Positions 16,173 through 23,390 of a stretch of 36,996 nt of DNA are shown in pieces. The stretch spans positions 1-36,996 of the forward strand of contig JAIOPX010000001.1 in NCBI GenBank assembly GCA_021413705.1. Direction: 5' to 3'. Made by a program: the position numbers and the translations under genes. The DNA comes from Planctomycetota bacterium. GTDB taxonomy: Bacteria > Planctomycetota > Planctomycetia > Pirellulales > UBA7805. Each line of letters opens with the position of its first letter. Position 1 is the stretch's first letter. The notes beneath the pieces are model-generated. The model did not search any database. It worked only from the letters and a program-made list of their open reading frames with translations, and was not told the DNA's origin.

Positions 16173-16737
16173 GGGAAGTCGTGCGAACGTAGGTTTCCAG
16201 AAGTTGCAGGGCCTCATGCTCGGCCGGCCCACCCGTCTTTTGTACCATGGTGGCCAACGCTGGGAACTGCTGCAAGATCTCTTCGCGTGTAAGCAATCCC
16301 ACGCGCGACGCCAGGATTGCGGCTTCGAGCACGGCGTGCTTGGCCCGATTCAAGCCAAAAAACTCCCGCTGGGTTCCAGAATCGACAACTCGAGCCTCCA
16401 TCGTAATGCGCGGCTGGCTGTCATCGATCGATTCAATTTGGAGAGCATACCAGCGGCAAGCCCCCGTCAGGATCATTCCTGGGAACGATTCCAGCTTCCG
16501 CATGGTTGGCAGTGTACCGAGCTTGTCGATGCATGACTTGGCCAACAGCAACACATCGTCGGTAACGTGAAACACGCCCTGTCCGGTACGCTGAAGATTC
16601 GCGTAGGAATGCGAAGTGTGGTAGGGGCGCAGCGTCATGCGCCGCATCGTTTCCTCCACGATCGGTCCCATGGGGGCGATGTTCACCGTCCCATCGGCAT
16701 TGAGCGTGGTCAACAGACCTTCCAGAACCAGCGGCAT
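16153..16737 (-). CDS. DUF447 family protein, flavin-reductase-like, H4MPT-associated
   Basis: The 194-residue protein begins MPLVLEGLLTTLNADGTVNI and continues APMGPIV, RPYHTSHSYANLQRTGQGVF and HVTDDVLLLAKSCID. This is the split-barrel FMN-binding pattern of DUF447 proteins, which occur in methanogens and in bacteria with H4MPT-dependent C1 metabolism. Its exact reaction is not settled. The frame is open to 16800, but the added residues are just a translation of the palindromic repeat at 16738-16781, so ATG 16737 is taken as the start. The repeat therefore abuts the start codon and occupies the leader. Overlap with the RFAP synthase gene supports one operon. Confidence 0.85.
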   Translation of the reverse strand: MPLVLEGLLTTLNADGTVNIAPMGPIVEETMRRMTLRPYHTSHSYANLQRTGQGVFHVTDDVLLLAKSCIDKLGTLPTMRKLESFPGMILTGACRWYALQIESIDDSQPRITMEARVVDSGTQREFFGLNRAKHAVLEAAILASRVGLLTREEILQQFPALATMVQKTGGPAEHEALQLLETYVRTTSHGDIPG

Positions 16738-16781
16738 GGGGACTGTCCCAATTTTTGGGAACCAAAAATGGGACTGTCCCC
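16738..16781. repeat. Paired GGGACTGTCCC palindromic element, copy 2
   Basis: GGGGACTGTCCC (16738-16749) and GGGACTGTCCCC (16770-16781) flank ATTTTTGG-GAA-CCAAAAAT. The outer 12 bp match the copy at 4479-4521, while the inner stem and loop differ but still pair. It lies directly against the start codon of the DUF447 gene. Confidence 0.88.
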
Positions 16782-16914
16782 TTGAGCTGCAATTGCCCAC
16801 TAAGGCACAGGCACATCTTTGATGGTCAAGCGATCATAAAATCATTAAATCCAGCAGGAGATTTAGCAGATTAGCAGGGAGATGCCAAGACTCTGTATCT
16901 CCTGGCGGCAGCGC

Positions 16915-17655
16915 TCAACCCCCGTCGGGAACGAGAAACAGTTTGGGAAGCTGTGTCGATTCCTTCATGATTTCCGTGGGCGTGCGCACTCCCGCCGGCA
17001 CGAGCTGCCCAGCCGCTTCTGCTTCCGCGCGAATGCGCCGCGATTCGCTCAGCTCCTCCGTGAGCTTTTTTCGACGGATCTCCACCTCCGGCTCATCGTA
17101 GGGTCGAACGAACTCCACGAGCCCACAGACGGGGCAAGCCAGGGCTGAGGGGAGTTCATCGTCTTTGAGCGTACGCCATTTCACGTTGCCGTCGGGGCCG
17201 ATGCTGGCATTCTCAAATTGCTTGACGAACACCAGTGGCCCCCCTCCTTTCCCCTTCCCCAGGCAGGTGGGGTTCCAGCAGGTAGACGCTCGCCAGGCAA
17301 TTTTTTTCGAAGTGGCATCGACCACTCCCTGTTGGCTGCCGGTTTTCTCCACAGGCGTCTGTTGAAATCCTTCCACACCTTCAAGGCGGCGAATCTGATC
17401 GAGCTTGATGAGAGCTTTGAGACGCCAGGCATCGAACTCTTCCGGCGATGTGATGTGGTGCTTATTGTTCTCGACGTGGACCACCCTGGCTATTTGACTG
17501 CGGATGTCGTCGAGTGATTCTTCCACGACCGGCGTGTCTCGGCTTATCGGCGGGTTGGGCGTGCTCGTTTCACTTCGCCAGCAACCTGGGCACACAAGAA
17601 AATAGACCGCGGCCAGAAGTATGAGGCCGATTCTGAATGGTTTGTCGCAGTTCAT
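16915..17655 (-). CDS. Putative lipoprotein with two CxxC-type cysteine pairs
   Basis: ATG 17655 opens a hydrophobic signal (RIGLILLAAVYFLVCPGC) ending in a Cys that could be lipidated, although the lipobox is weak. The longer frame from 17763 would run through the end of the upstream gene. The 246-residue product has an N-terminal helical part, then a region with cysteines in STCWNPTCLGKGKGG and ACPVCGLVE, which could form a zinc ribbon or disulfides. A charged helical tail (RRKKLTEELSESRRIRAEAE) follows. I do not recognise the family. It follows the pilin-LamG gene by 34 bp and is probably co-transcribed, so it may help process or anchor that protein. Confidence 0.7.
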   Translation of the reverse strand: MNCDKPFRIGLILLAAVYFLVCPGCWRSETSTPNPPISRDTPVVEESLDDIRSQIARVVHVENNKHHITSPEEFDAWRLKALIKLDQIRRLEGVEGFQQTPVEKTGSQQGVVDATSKKIAWRASTCWNPTCLGKGKGGGPLVFVKQFENASIGPDGNVKWRTLKDDELPSALACPVCGLVEFVRPYDEPEVEIRRKKLTEELSESRRIRAEAEAAGQLVPAGVRTPTEIMKESTQLPKLFLVPDGG

Positions 17656-17673
17656 GGGTAGTGAGAACGTTAA

Positions 17674-17686
17674 GGGGACGGTCCCC
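17674..17686. repeat. Short palindrome GGGGAC-G-GTCCCC
   Basis: A perfect 6-bp stem lies between the pilin-LamG gene stop (17690) and the next gene start (17655). It resembles a single arm of the GGGACTGTCCC element found at 4479 and 16738. Confidence 0.6.
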
Positions 17687-17689
17687 GGG

Positions 17690-19633
17690 CTACTTTCCCC
17701 GTAAGTAGAGATTGCTGATATCCGAGTCCGAAAGCTGGCCGCGGTAGATTCGAATGTCATCAAAGCGGCCAGACATGGCGGTCCCCGGCGCGATGGCGTT
17801 CTTTCCGCTCAAGTCCGTTCCCCAGGCAAGTGAATTCTCCCCCTGGTCGAAATTGGTATTGCTGCCGACATAGCATTGGGGACAGTGAGATCCACCGCAA
17901 TAGTAAAACATCCAGGTTGGGCTGCTCGTCACGGCGCCGTTCCGATACGCCTTACAGGCTCCGCCGTAGGGAGGACTGTTCGTCGTAAATGCCACGGCGT
18001 AGTGATTCCAGGTGCTGTCGGCTTCCCAACCTACCGAGCCAAGGCTGGCGGCGCAATGATGGTAATTGAATCCCATCGAGTTTTGATTGAGGCTATAGCG
18101 CAGGAGGTTCATGTCGGCATGACTGGGATTGTTCGTCCACTTCAACCCATGCAGAACCCTGCTACCGAGCTGACACGGCGTTTTAACCTGCTTGTACCAA
18201 AAGGAGAGGGTGTAGTTCGTGGAACCGCTCAGGACGGCGATCGGGATAAACATGCCCTGGCCGTTTTGCTCTGTGCCATAACTGATGACCGTGCAGCGAT
18301 CGGGGTCGTCAGTAATGCCACTTAGGTTGGGCATGTTCGACACATGATTGCCACGGCCGCTGGTGTCCTTGCCCCAGTCACCCGGATCATTGAACGTGTA
18401 ATGCGCATACAATCGCCCGTCCGTGTCGGCGGCGATCAGGTTTCCTTCGTTCTTCGTCGTGCAAACAGAATTCCTGGGTGGATCACATCCAGGGGGCGGA
18501 GGCGTGACCTCGGTCGTTTCCGTGTCGGAAGGACCGGAAGCGACAGTTGCCGTCGAGGACAATGTTTCCGTGGCGCTGATCGGCACGCTGACTGTGATCG
18601 TCAACGTGGCCGTTGCACCGGGTGCCAGATTGCCCAAATCGGCCGTCACGGTGGTGCCGGCAAAGGCGGCGCTTCCTTGGCTGACCGTTGCGGGGGCGAT
18701 ATACGTCGTCCCGGTGGGTATCGGATAAGTAACCGCGACTCCCGTCGCTCCACCTGTACCGGAATTGGTTACGGTGATGGTATACGCAACCTGCCCGCCG
18801 GCTTGCACAGGATCAACCGAGTCAGTGATCGAGAGTACGAGATTCGGAGTGAGGGGCGGCCCGGTTGATGTTCCGGTAGTGGTCGTCGTGGTTGTGGCAC
18901 TTGTGGTTGTGCCTCCGGTCGTCGTCCCACCCGTGGTGGTCGAAAAAGTTCCGGTGGAAGTTCCCCCCGTGGTGGTGGCGGGCGATTGCAAGGGAATGGA
19001 TGCCTGCGGATCGGCGGAGTTGGAGCAGCCGATCAACTCGATGTTGGAGTCCGCAGCGGGCCGCCAATAGCGTTTGTAGTAATCGCACAAACGCGGATCG
19101 ATCTTCCGCGGATCATACGACGTCACATGGCCGTCGTAGAACGTCGCATTTACCTGTTGAAAATGGCGAGCGGCGTGTTGGCTTGGCCACTGCGCTTCGA
19201 GTTGAGCCAGTGTCTGCCCCACGATCTTGGCCTCGGTCTGCTTATAGTCCAGCAACACAATCCGGCCGGCGTCCTGCGCCAAAAAACGCCAGGCATGCGC
19301 GTTGATTCCAAAACTGCTCCCTGGGGAGGGGGGAGCGTCGTCGGGACAGAAGAGCACATCCAGAGCCCCTTCAAGATAGCTGCCGATGCGGGTTGTCCAT
19401 TGTGCGCCGCGCACCGGCTGTTTGGGATTGCCGCTGTTAGCCCGGACCCAACTGCCGTAGAGCTGCCCTTGATTGCTGGCACACTTCTTTTGCCGCGCGT
19501 TGGCCCGCGCCATGCCCACTGCCGGCAGCAAGAGCGCCACCAGAATGACAATGACCGCAATGACAATCAGTAGCTCGACCAGGGTAAAGCCAGCGGCGCT
19601 GCCGCCTGCACGGCTTACTCCATGTCGATTCAT
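17690..19633 (-). CDS. Prepilin-headed adhesin: pilin helix, Thr-rich linker, DUF11, LamG
   Basis: The 647-residue protein starts with a textbook class III prepilin signal, [20 protein letters not shown]. Cleavage is expected between Gly15 and Phe16, with Glu at +5. A planctomycete pseudopilin body follows ([34 protein letters not shown]). After about residue 217 comes a Thr/Gly/Ser-only linker (about 218-257), then a DUF11 domain (262-350: [20 protein letters not shown] to [11 protein letters not shown]). A LamG/concanavalin-like domain closes it (about 408-647: [20 protein letters not shown] and [20 protein letters not shown]). It would display a sugar- or matrix-binding domain from a pilus-like or membrane-anchored base. 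ATG 19633 is preferred over the frame start at 19699 because it leaves a normal short leader. Confidence 0.88.
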   Translation of the reverse strand: MNRHGVSRAGGSAAGFTLVELLIVIAVIVILVALLLPAVGMARANARQKKCASNQGQLYGSWVRANSGNPKQPVRGAQWTTRIGSYLEGALDVLFCPDDAPPSPGSSFGINAHAWRFLAQDAGRIVLLDYKQTEAKIVGQTLAQLEAQWPSQHAARHFQQVNATFYDGHVTSYDPRKIDPRLCDYYKRYWRPAADSNIELIGCSNSADPQASIPLQSPATTTGGTSTGTFSTTTGGTTTGGTTTSATTTTTTTGTSTGPPLTPNLVLSITDSVDPVQAGGQVAYTITVTNSGTGGATGVAVTYPIPTGTTYIAPATVSQGSAAFAGTTVTADLGNLAPGATATLTITVSVPISATETLSSTATVASGPSDTETTEVTPPPPGCDPPRNSVCTTKNEGNLIAADTDGRLYAHYTFNDPGDWGKDTSGRGNHVSNMPNLSGITDDPDRCTVISYGTEQNGQGMFIPIAVLSGSTNYTLSFWYKQVKTPCQLGSRVLHGLKWTNNPSHADMNLLRYSLNQNSMGFNYHHCAASLGSVGWEADSTWNHYAVAFTTNSPPYGGACKAYRNGAVTSSPTWMFYYCGGSHCPQCYVGSNTNFDQGENSLAWGTDLSGKNAIAPGTAMSGRFDDIRIYRGQLSDSDISNLYLRGK

Positions 19634-20084
19634 CACCCGACTCCAACAAGGTGCCTGAAACCAGTGCAGCCGCGAACGCGCCGCTGGACACCTTCCCATA
19701 TAGTGGTAAGCGAACTACGTAATCTAACTCAAAAACCGTAATTTCAGCCCGGGTTCCACACCTGAATGCGTCCCTCCCGATAAGCGTCTACTGCTGCCAT
19801 CGAATGACACGATTCGTGCCCGGCATTTGTGCATCCCCATCATAGGCAACTATGCATAAGTACTTGCCGATGCGTTGATTCTCGGAAGCCAGACTCTGGT
19901 AGAAAGCAATTTTAGCGGGATATTTAAGGCTGACTCTCTCGAGTCGGACGGAATCTCGCACTCTGCGAGTGTAGGGAACAAAATTTGCTAGCACTTGCGC
20001 CAGCGTCTCGTCAGCTTGTGAAGTGGGGCTGGCATGCCCTGACACCCTACGAAGGATTGGTATCGCCGAAGCGGAGCGGCGGTT
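19634..20084. other. Divergent intergenic region, pilin-LamG and FHA genes
   Basis: This 451-bp gap separates two divergently read genes. It holds degenerate palindromes: GACT-CTCTCG-AGTC at 19932-19945, and CGCACT-CTGCG-AGTG at 19957-19971, which looks like a decayed copy of the CTCCG-core repeat. A weak 85-codon minus-strand frame (19788-20045) crosses these and is probably not a gene. No clear promoter was identified. Confidence 0.5.
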
Positions 20085-20594
20085 ATGTCGAATTCACCTG
20101 CATTTGCCCTTAATACGATCACAGTCCAATTGATGGATTCCGCTTCTGGGCGGATTGTCCAACTTTGGCAATTTCCGCCGCGTGAAACGATCTCCATAGG
20201 CAGGGCAACCGAGCAGGATGTGTCGATTGTCGATCCCTATGTTTCACGTCTCCATGCCGAACTGCGATTTCGCGACGGCCAATGGTGGCTGGTGGCCTTG
20301 GGGCGCCACGGCGTTCTGGTCAACGGCCGCGACGTGACGGAAACTCCACTGGCCGACGGGACATCGTTCCGCCTGGGGGGGAGCGGACCTATTCTGCGGT
20401 TCTACAGTTCTCCGTTGGCCGATGGCGAGGAGCGGACTCTCTCCGGGATCAAAGAATCGTGCGAATTGCTCCCGCAAATCAACGCGGCCAAGCGTGACGA
20501 TGAGGTCCGCGGCATTGTCGAAACCGATTATTTCCAGAAATTGCGGCAGCAGGCCCGTCAACTGCGTCAGAAGCGCGACACCGATGCCGGTTGA
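20085..20594 (+). CDS. FHA-domain protein
   Basis: The 169-residue protein has a forkhead-associated domain at about residues 12-108. SIGRATEQDVSIVDPYVSRLHAEL contains the phosphothreonine-binding Arg and the S-R-x-H motif, followed by WLVALGRHGVLVNGRDV and GTSFRLGGSGPILRFY. The domain should bind a phosphorylated Thr on a partner. The C-terminal 50 residues are charged and probably helical (YFQKLRQQARQLRQKRD). Only a few bases separate it from the ParA-like gene, so the two are likely co-translated. No kinase gene is in the window. Confidence 0.88.
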   Translation: MSNSPAFALNTITVQLMDSASGRIVQLWQFPPRETISIGRATEQDVSIVDPYVSRLHAELRFRDGQWWLVALGRHGVLVNGRDVTETPLADGTSFRLGGSGPILRFYSSPLADGEERTLSGIKESCELLPQINAAKRDDEVRGIVETDYFQKLRQQARQLRQKRDTDAG

Positions 20595-20632
20595 CCACAT
20601 TACTTAGAGTGAGTATCCAGGAACGAACAACC

Positions 20633-21442
20633 GTGGCGAAAATCATCTCAACCCATTCCTTCCGTGGCGGTACCGGCAAATCGAATACCACGGCCAACCT
20701 GGCGTCGATGGTGGCCAAGGCCGGAAATCGCGTCGGCGTGATCGACACCGATATCCAGTCGCCCGGTATCCACACGCTCTTTAAGTTCGAGCAAGGACTG
20801 AATCGCTTTGCGCTGAACGACTATCTCTGGGGACGCTGCCAGATTGAGGATGCAGCGTATGACGTTACCGAGCAATGTGCCGGCAATGTCTCCGAAACGG
20901 CCGAAAGGCCGCGGTTGTTCCTGATCCCGTCGAGCCTCAACAGCAACGAGATCGCCCGTATTCTGCGCGAGGGATATGACGTCGCACTGCTGAACGACGG
21001 CTTTCAGCAATTGCTTGTGCAATTGAAGCTGGACTATCTGTTTATCGACACGCATCCCGGCGTGAACGAAGAGACGCTCCTCTCGCTGGCCATCTCCGAT
21101 GTGCTGGTGTTGGTGATGCGACCGGACCAGCAGGATTTTCAGGGTACGGCGGTCACCGTGGAATTGGCGCGCCGGCTCGAAGTACCCGAGATGTTTATCG
21201 TCGTCAATAAGACGCCGCCAGATAGCGACGAGCGGGCACTGCGGCAACAGATCGAGAGCACCTATCAGTGCGAAGTGGCCGCTATGCTGCCGCTGTCGGT
21301 CGAGATGGCCCGGATGGCTAGCGGAGGGCTATTTTCCAACCGTTTTCCCGAGCATCCGTTCAGTACGCAATTGCAGGGAGTCGCCCAGCGAATCCTGGGC
21401 GTTGAATCCGCAACAATAACAGGCACTCTCCGAGTGTCGTAG
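20633..21442 (+). CDS. ParA/MinD-family ATPase
   Basis: The 269-residue protein has the deviant Walker A region SFRGGTGKSNTTAN (residues 9-22). The signature lysine that normally precedes GG in ParA/MinD is replaced by Arg11, while the P-loop Lys16 is kept. VGVIDTDIQSPGIHTLF is the switch I region and YLFIDTHPG the Walker B. Family members form ATP-bound dimers that position or activate cargo. GTG 20633 is preferred because the motif then lies near the N-terminus; TTG 20591, overlapping the FHA stop codon, is the longest alternative. The last codons lie in a CTCCG-core palindrome that also supplies the TAG stop, so the C-terminal tail TGTLRVS may be recent. Confidence 0.86.
   Translation: MAKIISTHSFRGGTGKSNTTANLASMVAKAGNRVGVIDTDIQSPGIHTLFKFEQGLNRFALNDYLWGRCQIEDAAYDVTEQCAGNVSETAERPRLFLIPSSLNSNEIARILREGYDVALLNDGFQQLLVQLKLDYLFIDTHPGVNEETLLSLAISDVLVLVMRPDQQDFQGTAVTVELARRLEVPEMFIVVNKTPPDSDERALRQQIESTYQCEVAAMLPLSVEMARMASGGLFSNRFPEHPFSTQLQGVAQRILGVESATITGTLRVS
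21421..21442. repeat. CTCCG-core palindrome forming the end of the ATPase gene
   Basis: GGCACT-CTCCG-AGTGTC (21422-21438) has one G-T pair and is followed by GTAG. Its TAG is the stop codon of the ParA-like gene. Confidence 0.8.
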
Positions 21443-21456
21443 CTTTTACTGTAGCA

Positions 21457-21473
21457 GGCACTCTCCGAGTGCC
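21457..21473. repeat. CTCCG-core palindrome GGCACT-CTCCG-AGTGCC
   Basis: A perfect 6-bp stem lies 35 bp after the previous copy in the same orientation, between the ParA-like gene and glsA. Confidence 0.85.
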
Positions 21474-21532
21474 GCAGCAGGAGATCGTGTACGCAATACT
21501 TCGGCAGCTCCGACGCACTTCTGTCCGGTTAC

Positions 21533-21549
21533 GGCACACGGAGTGTGCC
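21533..21549. repeat. CGGAG-core palindrome GGCACA-CGGAG-TGTGCC
   Basis: A perfect 6-bp stem with the complementary core, so it is inverted relative to the two copies upstream. It lies 26 bp before the glutaminase start codon. Confidence 0.85.
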
Positions 21550-21574
21550 TAATACATTAAGGAACTAACTCACT

Positions 21575-22615
21575 GTGGCCGAGTTAACCAACAACGGTGA
21601 AATCGACTTGCTGCTGGGCCGGATGAAATCGGCGGCGGCGCCCATGCGCGGCATCTTGCAGGAACTTCACGCCCGTTACGCACCCGTAACGGAAGGAAAA
21701 GTCGCCGACTATATCCCGGAGTTGGCCAAGGCCGATCCCAACTGGTTTGGCATCTCGATCGTCACCGCCGATGGTCAGGTGTTCGAGGCCGGTGACTGTC
21801 TGCAAAGTTTCACGATCCAGTCCGTATCCAAGCCGTTCATCTATGGATTGGCGCTGGAAGATCTGGGCTTGGAACCCGTGCTCGCAAGAGTGGGCGTCGA
21901 GCCGACCGGCGAGGCATTCAATTCAATCGTGCTGGACGAAGTGTCCAATCGACCCTTTAACCCGATGGTCAACGCCGGAGCAATTGCCACCTCGGACCTG
22001 ATCGCCGGCAAGGATTTTCCAGAACGAGTGACGAGGATGCTCGACATGTTCGGTCGCTATTGCGGCCGAAAGGTCCACATCGACAATTCGGTCTTCATGT
22101 CCGAGCGTTTGACCGGCCACCGGAACCGGGCCATCGCCCATTTGATGCTCAACTTTGGCATCGTCAGCCCTCGGCTCGACGAGGCATTGGAGTTGTACTT
22201 TCAGCAATGCTCCGTGCTGGTCACCGCCCATGACCTGGCCATGATGGCGGCGACGCTGGCCAATGGCGGCGTACACCCGGTGACTGGCGAGCGGGCAATA
22301 CCGCAACAGTACGTGAAATATCTGCTGAGCATCATGCACTCCTGCGGAATGTATGACTACGCTGGCGAATGGGCGTTCCGCGTCGGCATCCCCGCCAAGA
22401 GCGGAGTCGGTGGCGGCATCCTGGCAGTCGTGCCGGGACAATTGGGCATCGGCATATTCTCACCCCCGTTGGATGCCAAGGGAAACAGCGTCCGCGGCGT
22501 GCGAGTGTGCAAGGAATTGTCGGAGAAATTCGGCCTGCACTGCTTCGAGTCCGGCTTCACCGGCCGCTCGATCCGCGACCAGTTCACCGTGCAACGGTCG
22601 GGGCGGCAAGGCTGA
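21575..22615 (+). CDS. glsA: Glutaminase GlsA (serine-dependent beta-lactamase-like fold)
   Basis: GlsA hydrolyses glutamine to glutamate and ammonia. The 346-residue protein has the catalytic S83-x-x-K86 pair in [14 protein letters not shown], then [58 protein letters not shown], and the closing [20 protein letters not shown]. It is about 35 residues longer than E. coli YneH, mostly at the C-terminus ([20 protein letters not shown]). The GTG start has AAGGA 11 bp upstream. It follows the FHA and ParA-like genes in the same direction, with a repeat-filled 132-bp gap, which may or may not break the operon. Confidence 0.94.
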   Translation: MAELTNNGEIDLLLGRMKSAAAPMRGILQELHARYAPVTEGKVADYIPELAKADPNWFGISIVTADGQVFEAGDCLQSFTIQSVSKPFIYGLALEDLGLEPVLARVGVEPTGEAFNSIVLDEVSNRPFNPMVNAGAIATSDLIAGKDFPERVTRMLDMFGRYCGRKVHIDNSVFMSERLTGHRNRAIAHLMLNFGIVSPRLDEALELYFQQCSVLVTAHDLAMMAATLANGGVHPVTGERAIPQQYVKYLLSIMHSCGMYDYAGEWAFRVGIPAKSGVGGGILAVVPGQLGIGIFSPPLDAKGNSVRGVRVCKELSEKFGLHCFESGFTGRSIRDQFTVQRSGRQG

Positions 22616-23390
22616 TAGGCCATATGCGTTAGCGGTGAATGTCAGCCCAAGGGCGCTTTCTATTCCATTCGGAAACAGATTCTTCGTAGGCCAACTCCCA
22701 AGGGTTCCACCGAATCATCTGAATCCTTTTGACCGTTTAATGGGATTTGACACACCCAGATTCATGACCAGAATTGCTGAGCTCGAAGAGCCTCAACTTA
22801 CTGCTGGATATAGGGTTGTGTTCGGCAATGTTGACCAATGAACCGTTCAGGTAGGCTGAACCCGCGGTCTGCCCATCTTGCCAACCCTCTGCGGACGGGA
22901 GGTAATTCTTATGTTGGATGCTTGCGGTGGCGGTGAAGGTCGAACAAAATGGATAGTCTATGGTTTAAATGCCTAAAATTCCTTCCCGTGAGTAAGCTAC
23001 TGCTGTGTTTGCATCAACAGGATTACGAACTACGCCACCAATGCTCTGCGCTGCCTAAAGCGGACGCTGAGCCTTCGTGGCGTTTTTTGTTTGCCCGGTG
23101 CTTTTGCGAGTTCGAGGCGGCCCAGAACTTGTCTTAGGCATCAGCGCGAAGAAATTCTTGGTATTTGCGTCGGCCGCCGTTGGTGTCTCCTCCTGTTTCG
23201 CGGCGCTTTCGACTTAGGCAGATCTCGATTCAATGGCGGCGCCGTGACCCATTTGGGGACGGAATGCGGATCTCGTTTCTCTCGCGTACTCTCGGCTACA
23301 ACCCAACCTAGTTCCCACGAACCAGAGCACGGCTACGATTCCAGGGCAGCGGTCGGAAAATCCATTCGGCGATATTCAAAGGAAACGCTC
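22616..23390. other. 775-bp gap before the giant gene
   Basis: No confident gene is visible. A frame running out of the glsA shadow stays open to 22841 and ends with a protein-like stretch (RLMGFDTPRFMTRIAELEEP), possibly a gene remnant. GTTCAG-GTAGG-CTGAAC forms a small hairpin near 22845. A T-run (23083-23088) follows weak pairing and could be a poor terminator. The upstream extension of the giant frame (23091-23390) reads as Arg/Ser-rich noise and is treated as leader. Confidence 0.45.

Noticed and set aside
15038..16570. Plus-strand frames of 195 and 352 codons opposite the RFAP synthase and DUF447 genes
   Set aside because: Both are shadows of minus-strand genes with recognised motifs.
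19788..20045. An 85-codon minus-strand frame upstream of the pilin-LamG gene
   Set aside because: It crosses degenerate palindromes, has no ribosome-binding site that I can see and no recognisable motif; it is kept only as a weak possibility.
21421..21549. CTCCG palindrome cluster considered as a CRISPR array
   Set aside because: There are only three short units with irregular spacing and mixed orientation, no spacers of even length and no cas genes.
23060..23091. T-run considered as a terminator after glsA
   Set aside because: The preceding bases form only a weak, short stem, and the site is about 460 bp from the glsA stop.
22949..23137. A 62-codon frame with a Leu-rich start, considered as a small membrane protein
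   Set aside because: It has no ribosome-binding site, no convincing helix and a run of unrelated residues at the end.
23091..23390. N-terminal extension of the giant protein
   Set aside because: The 100 extra residues are Arg/Ser-rich without a signal peptide, whereas ATG 23391 has a ribosome-binding site and a signal sequence.
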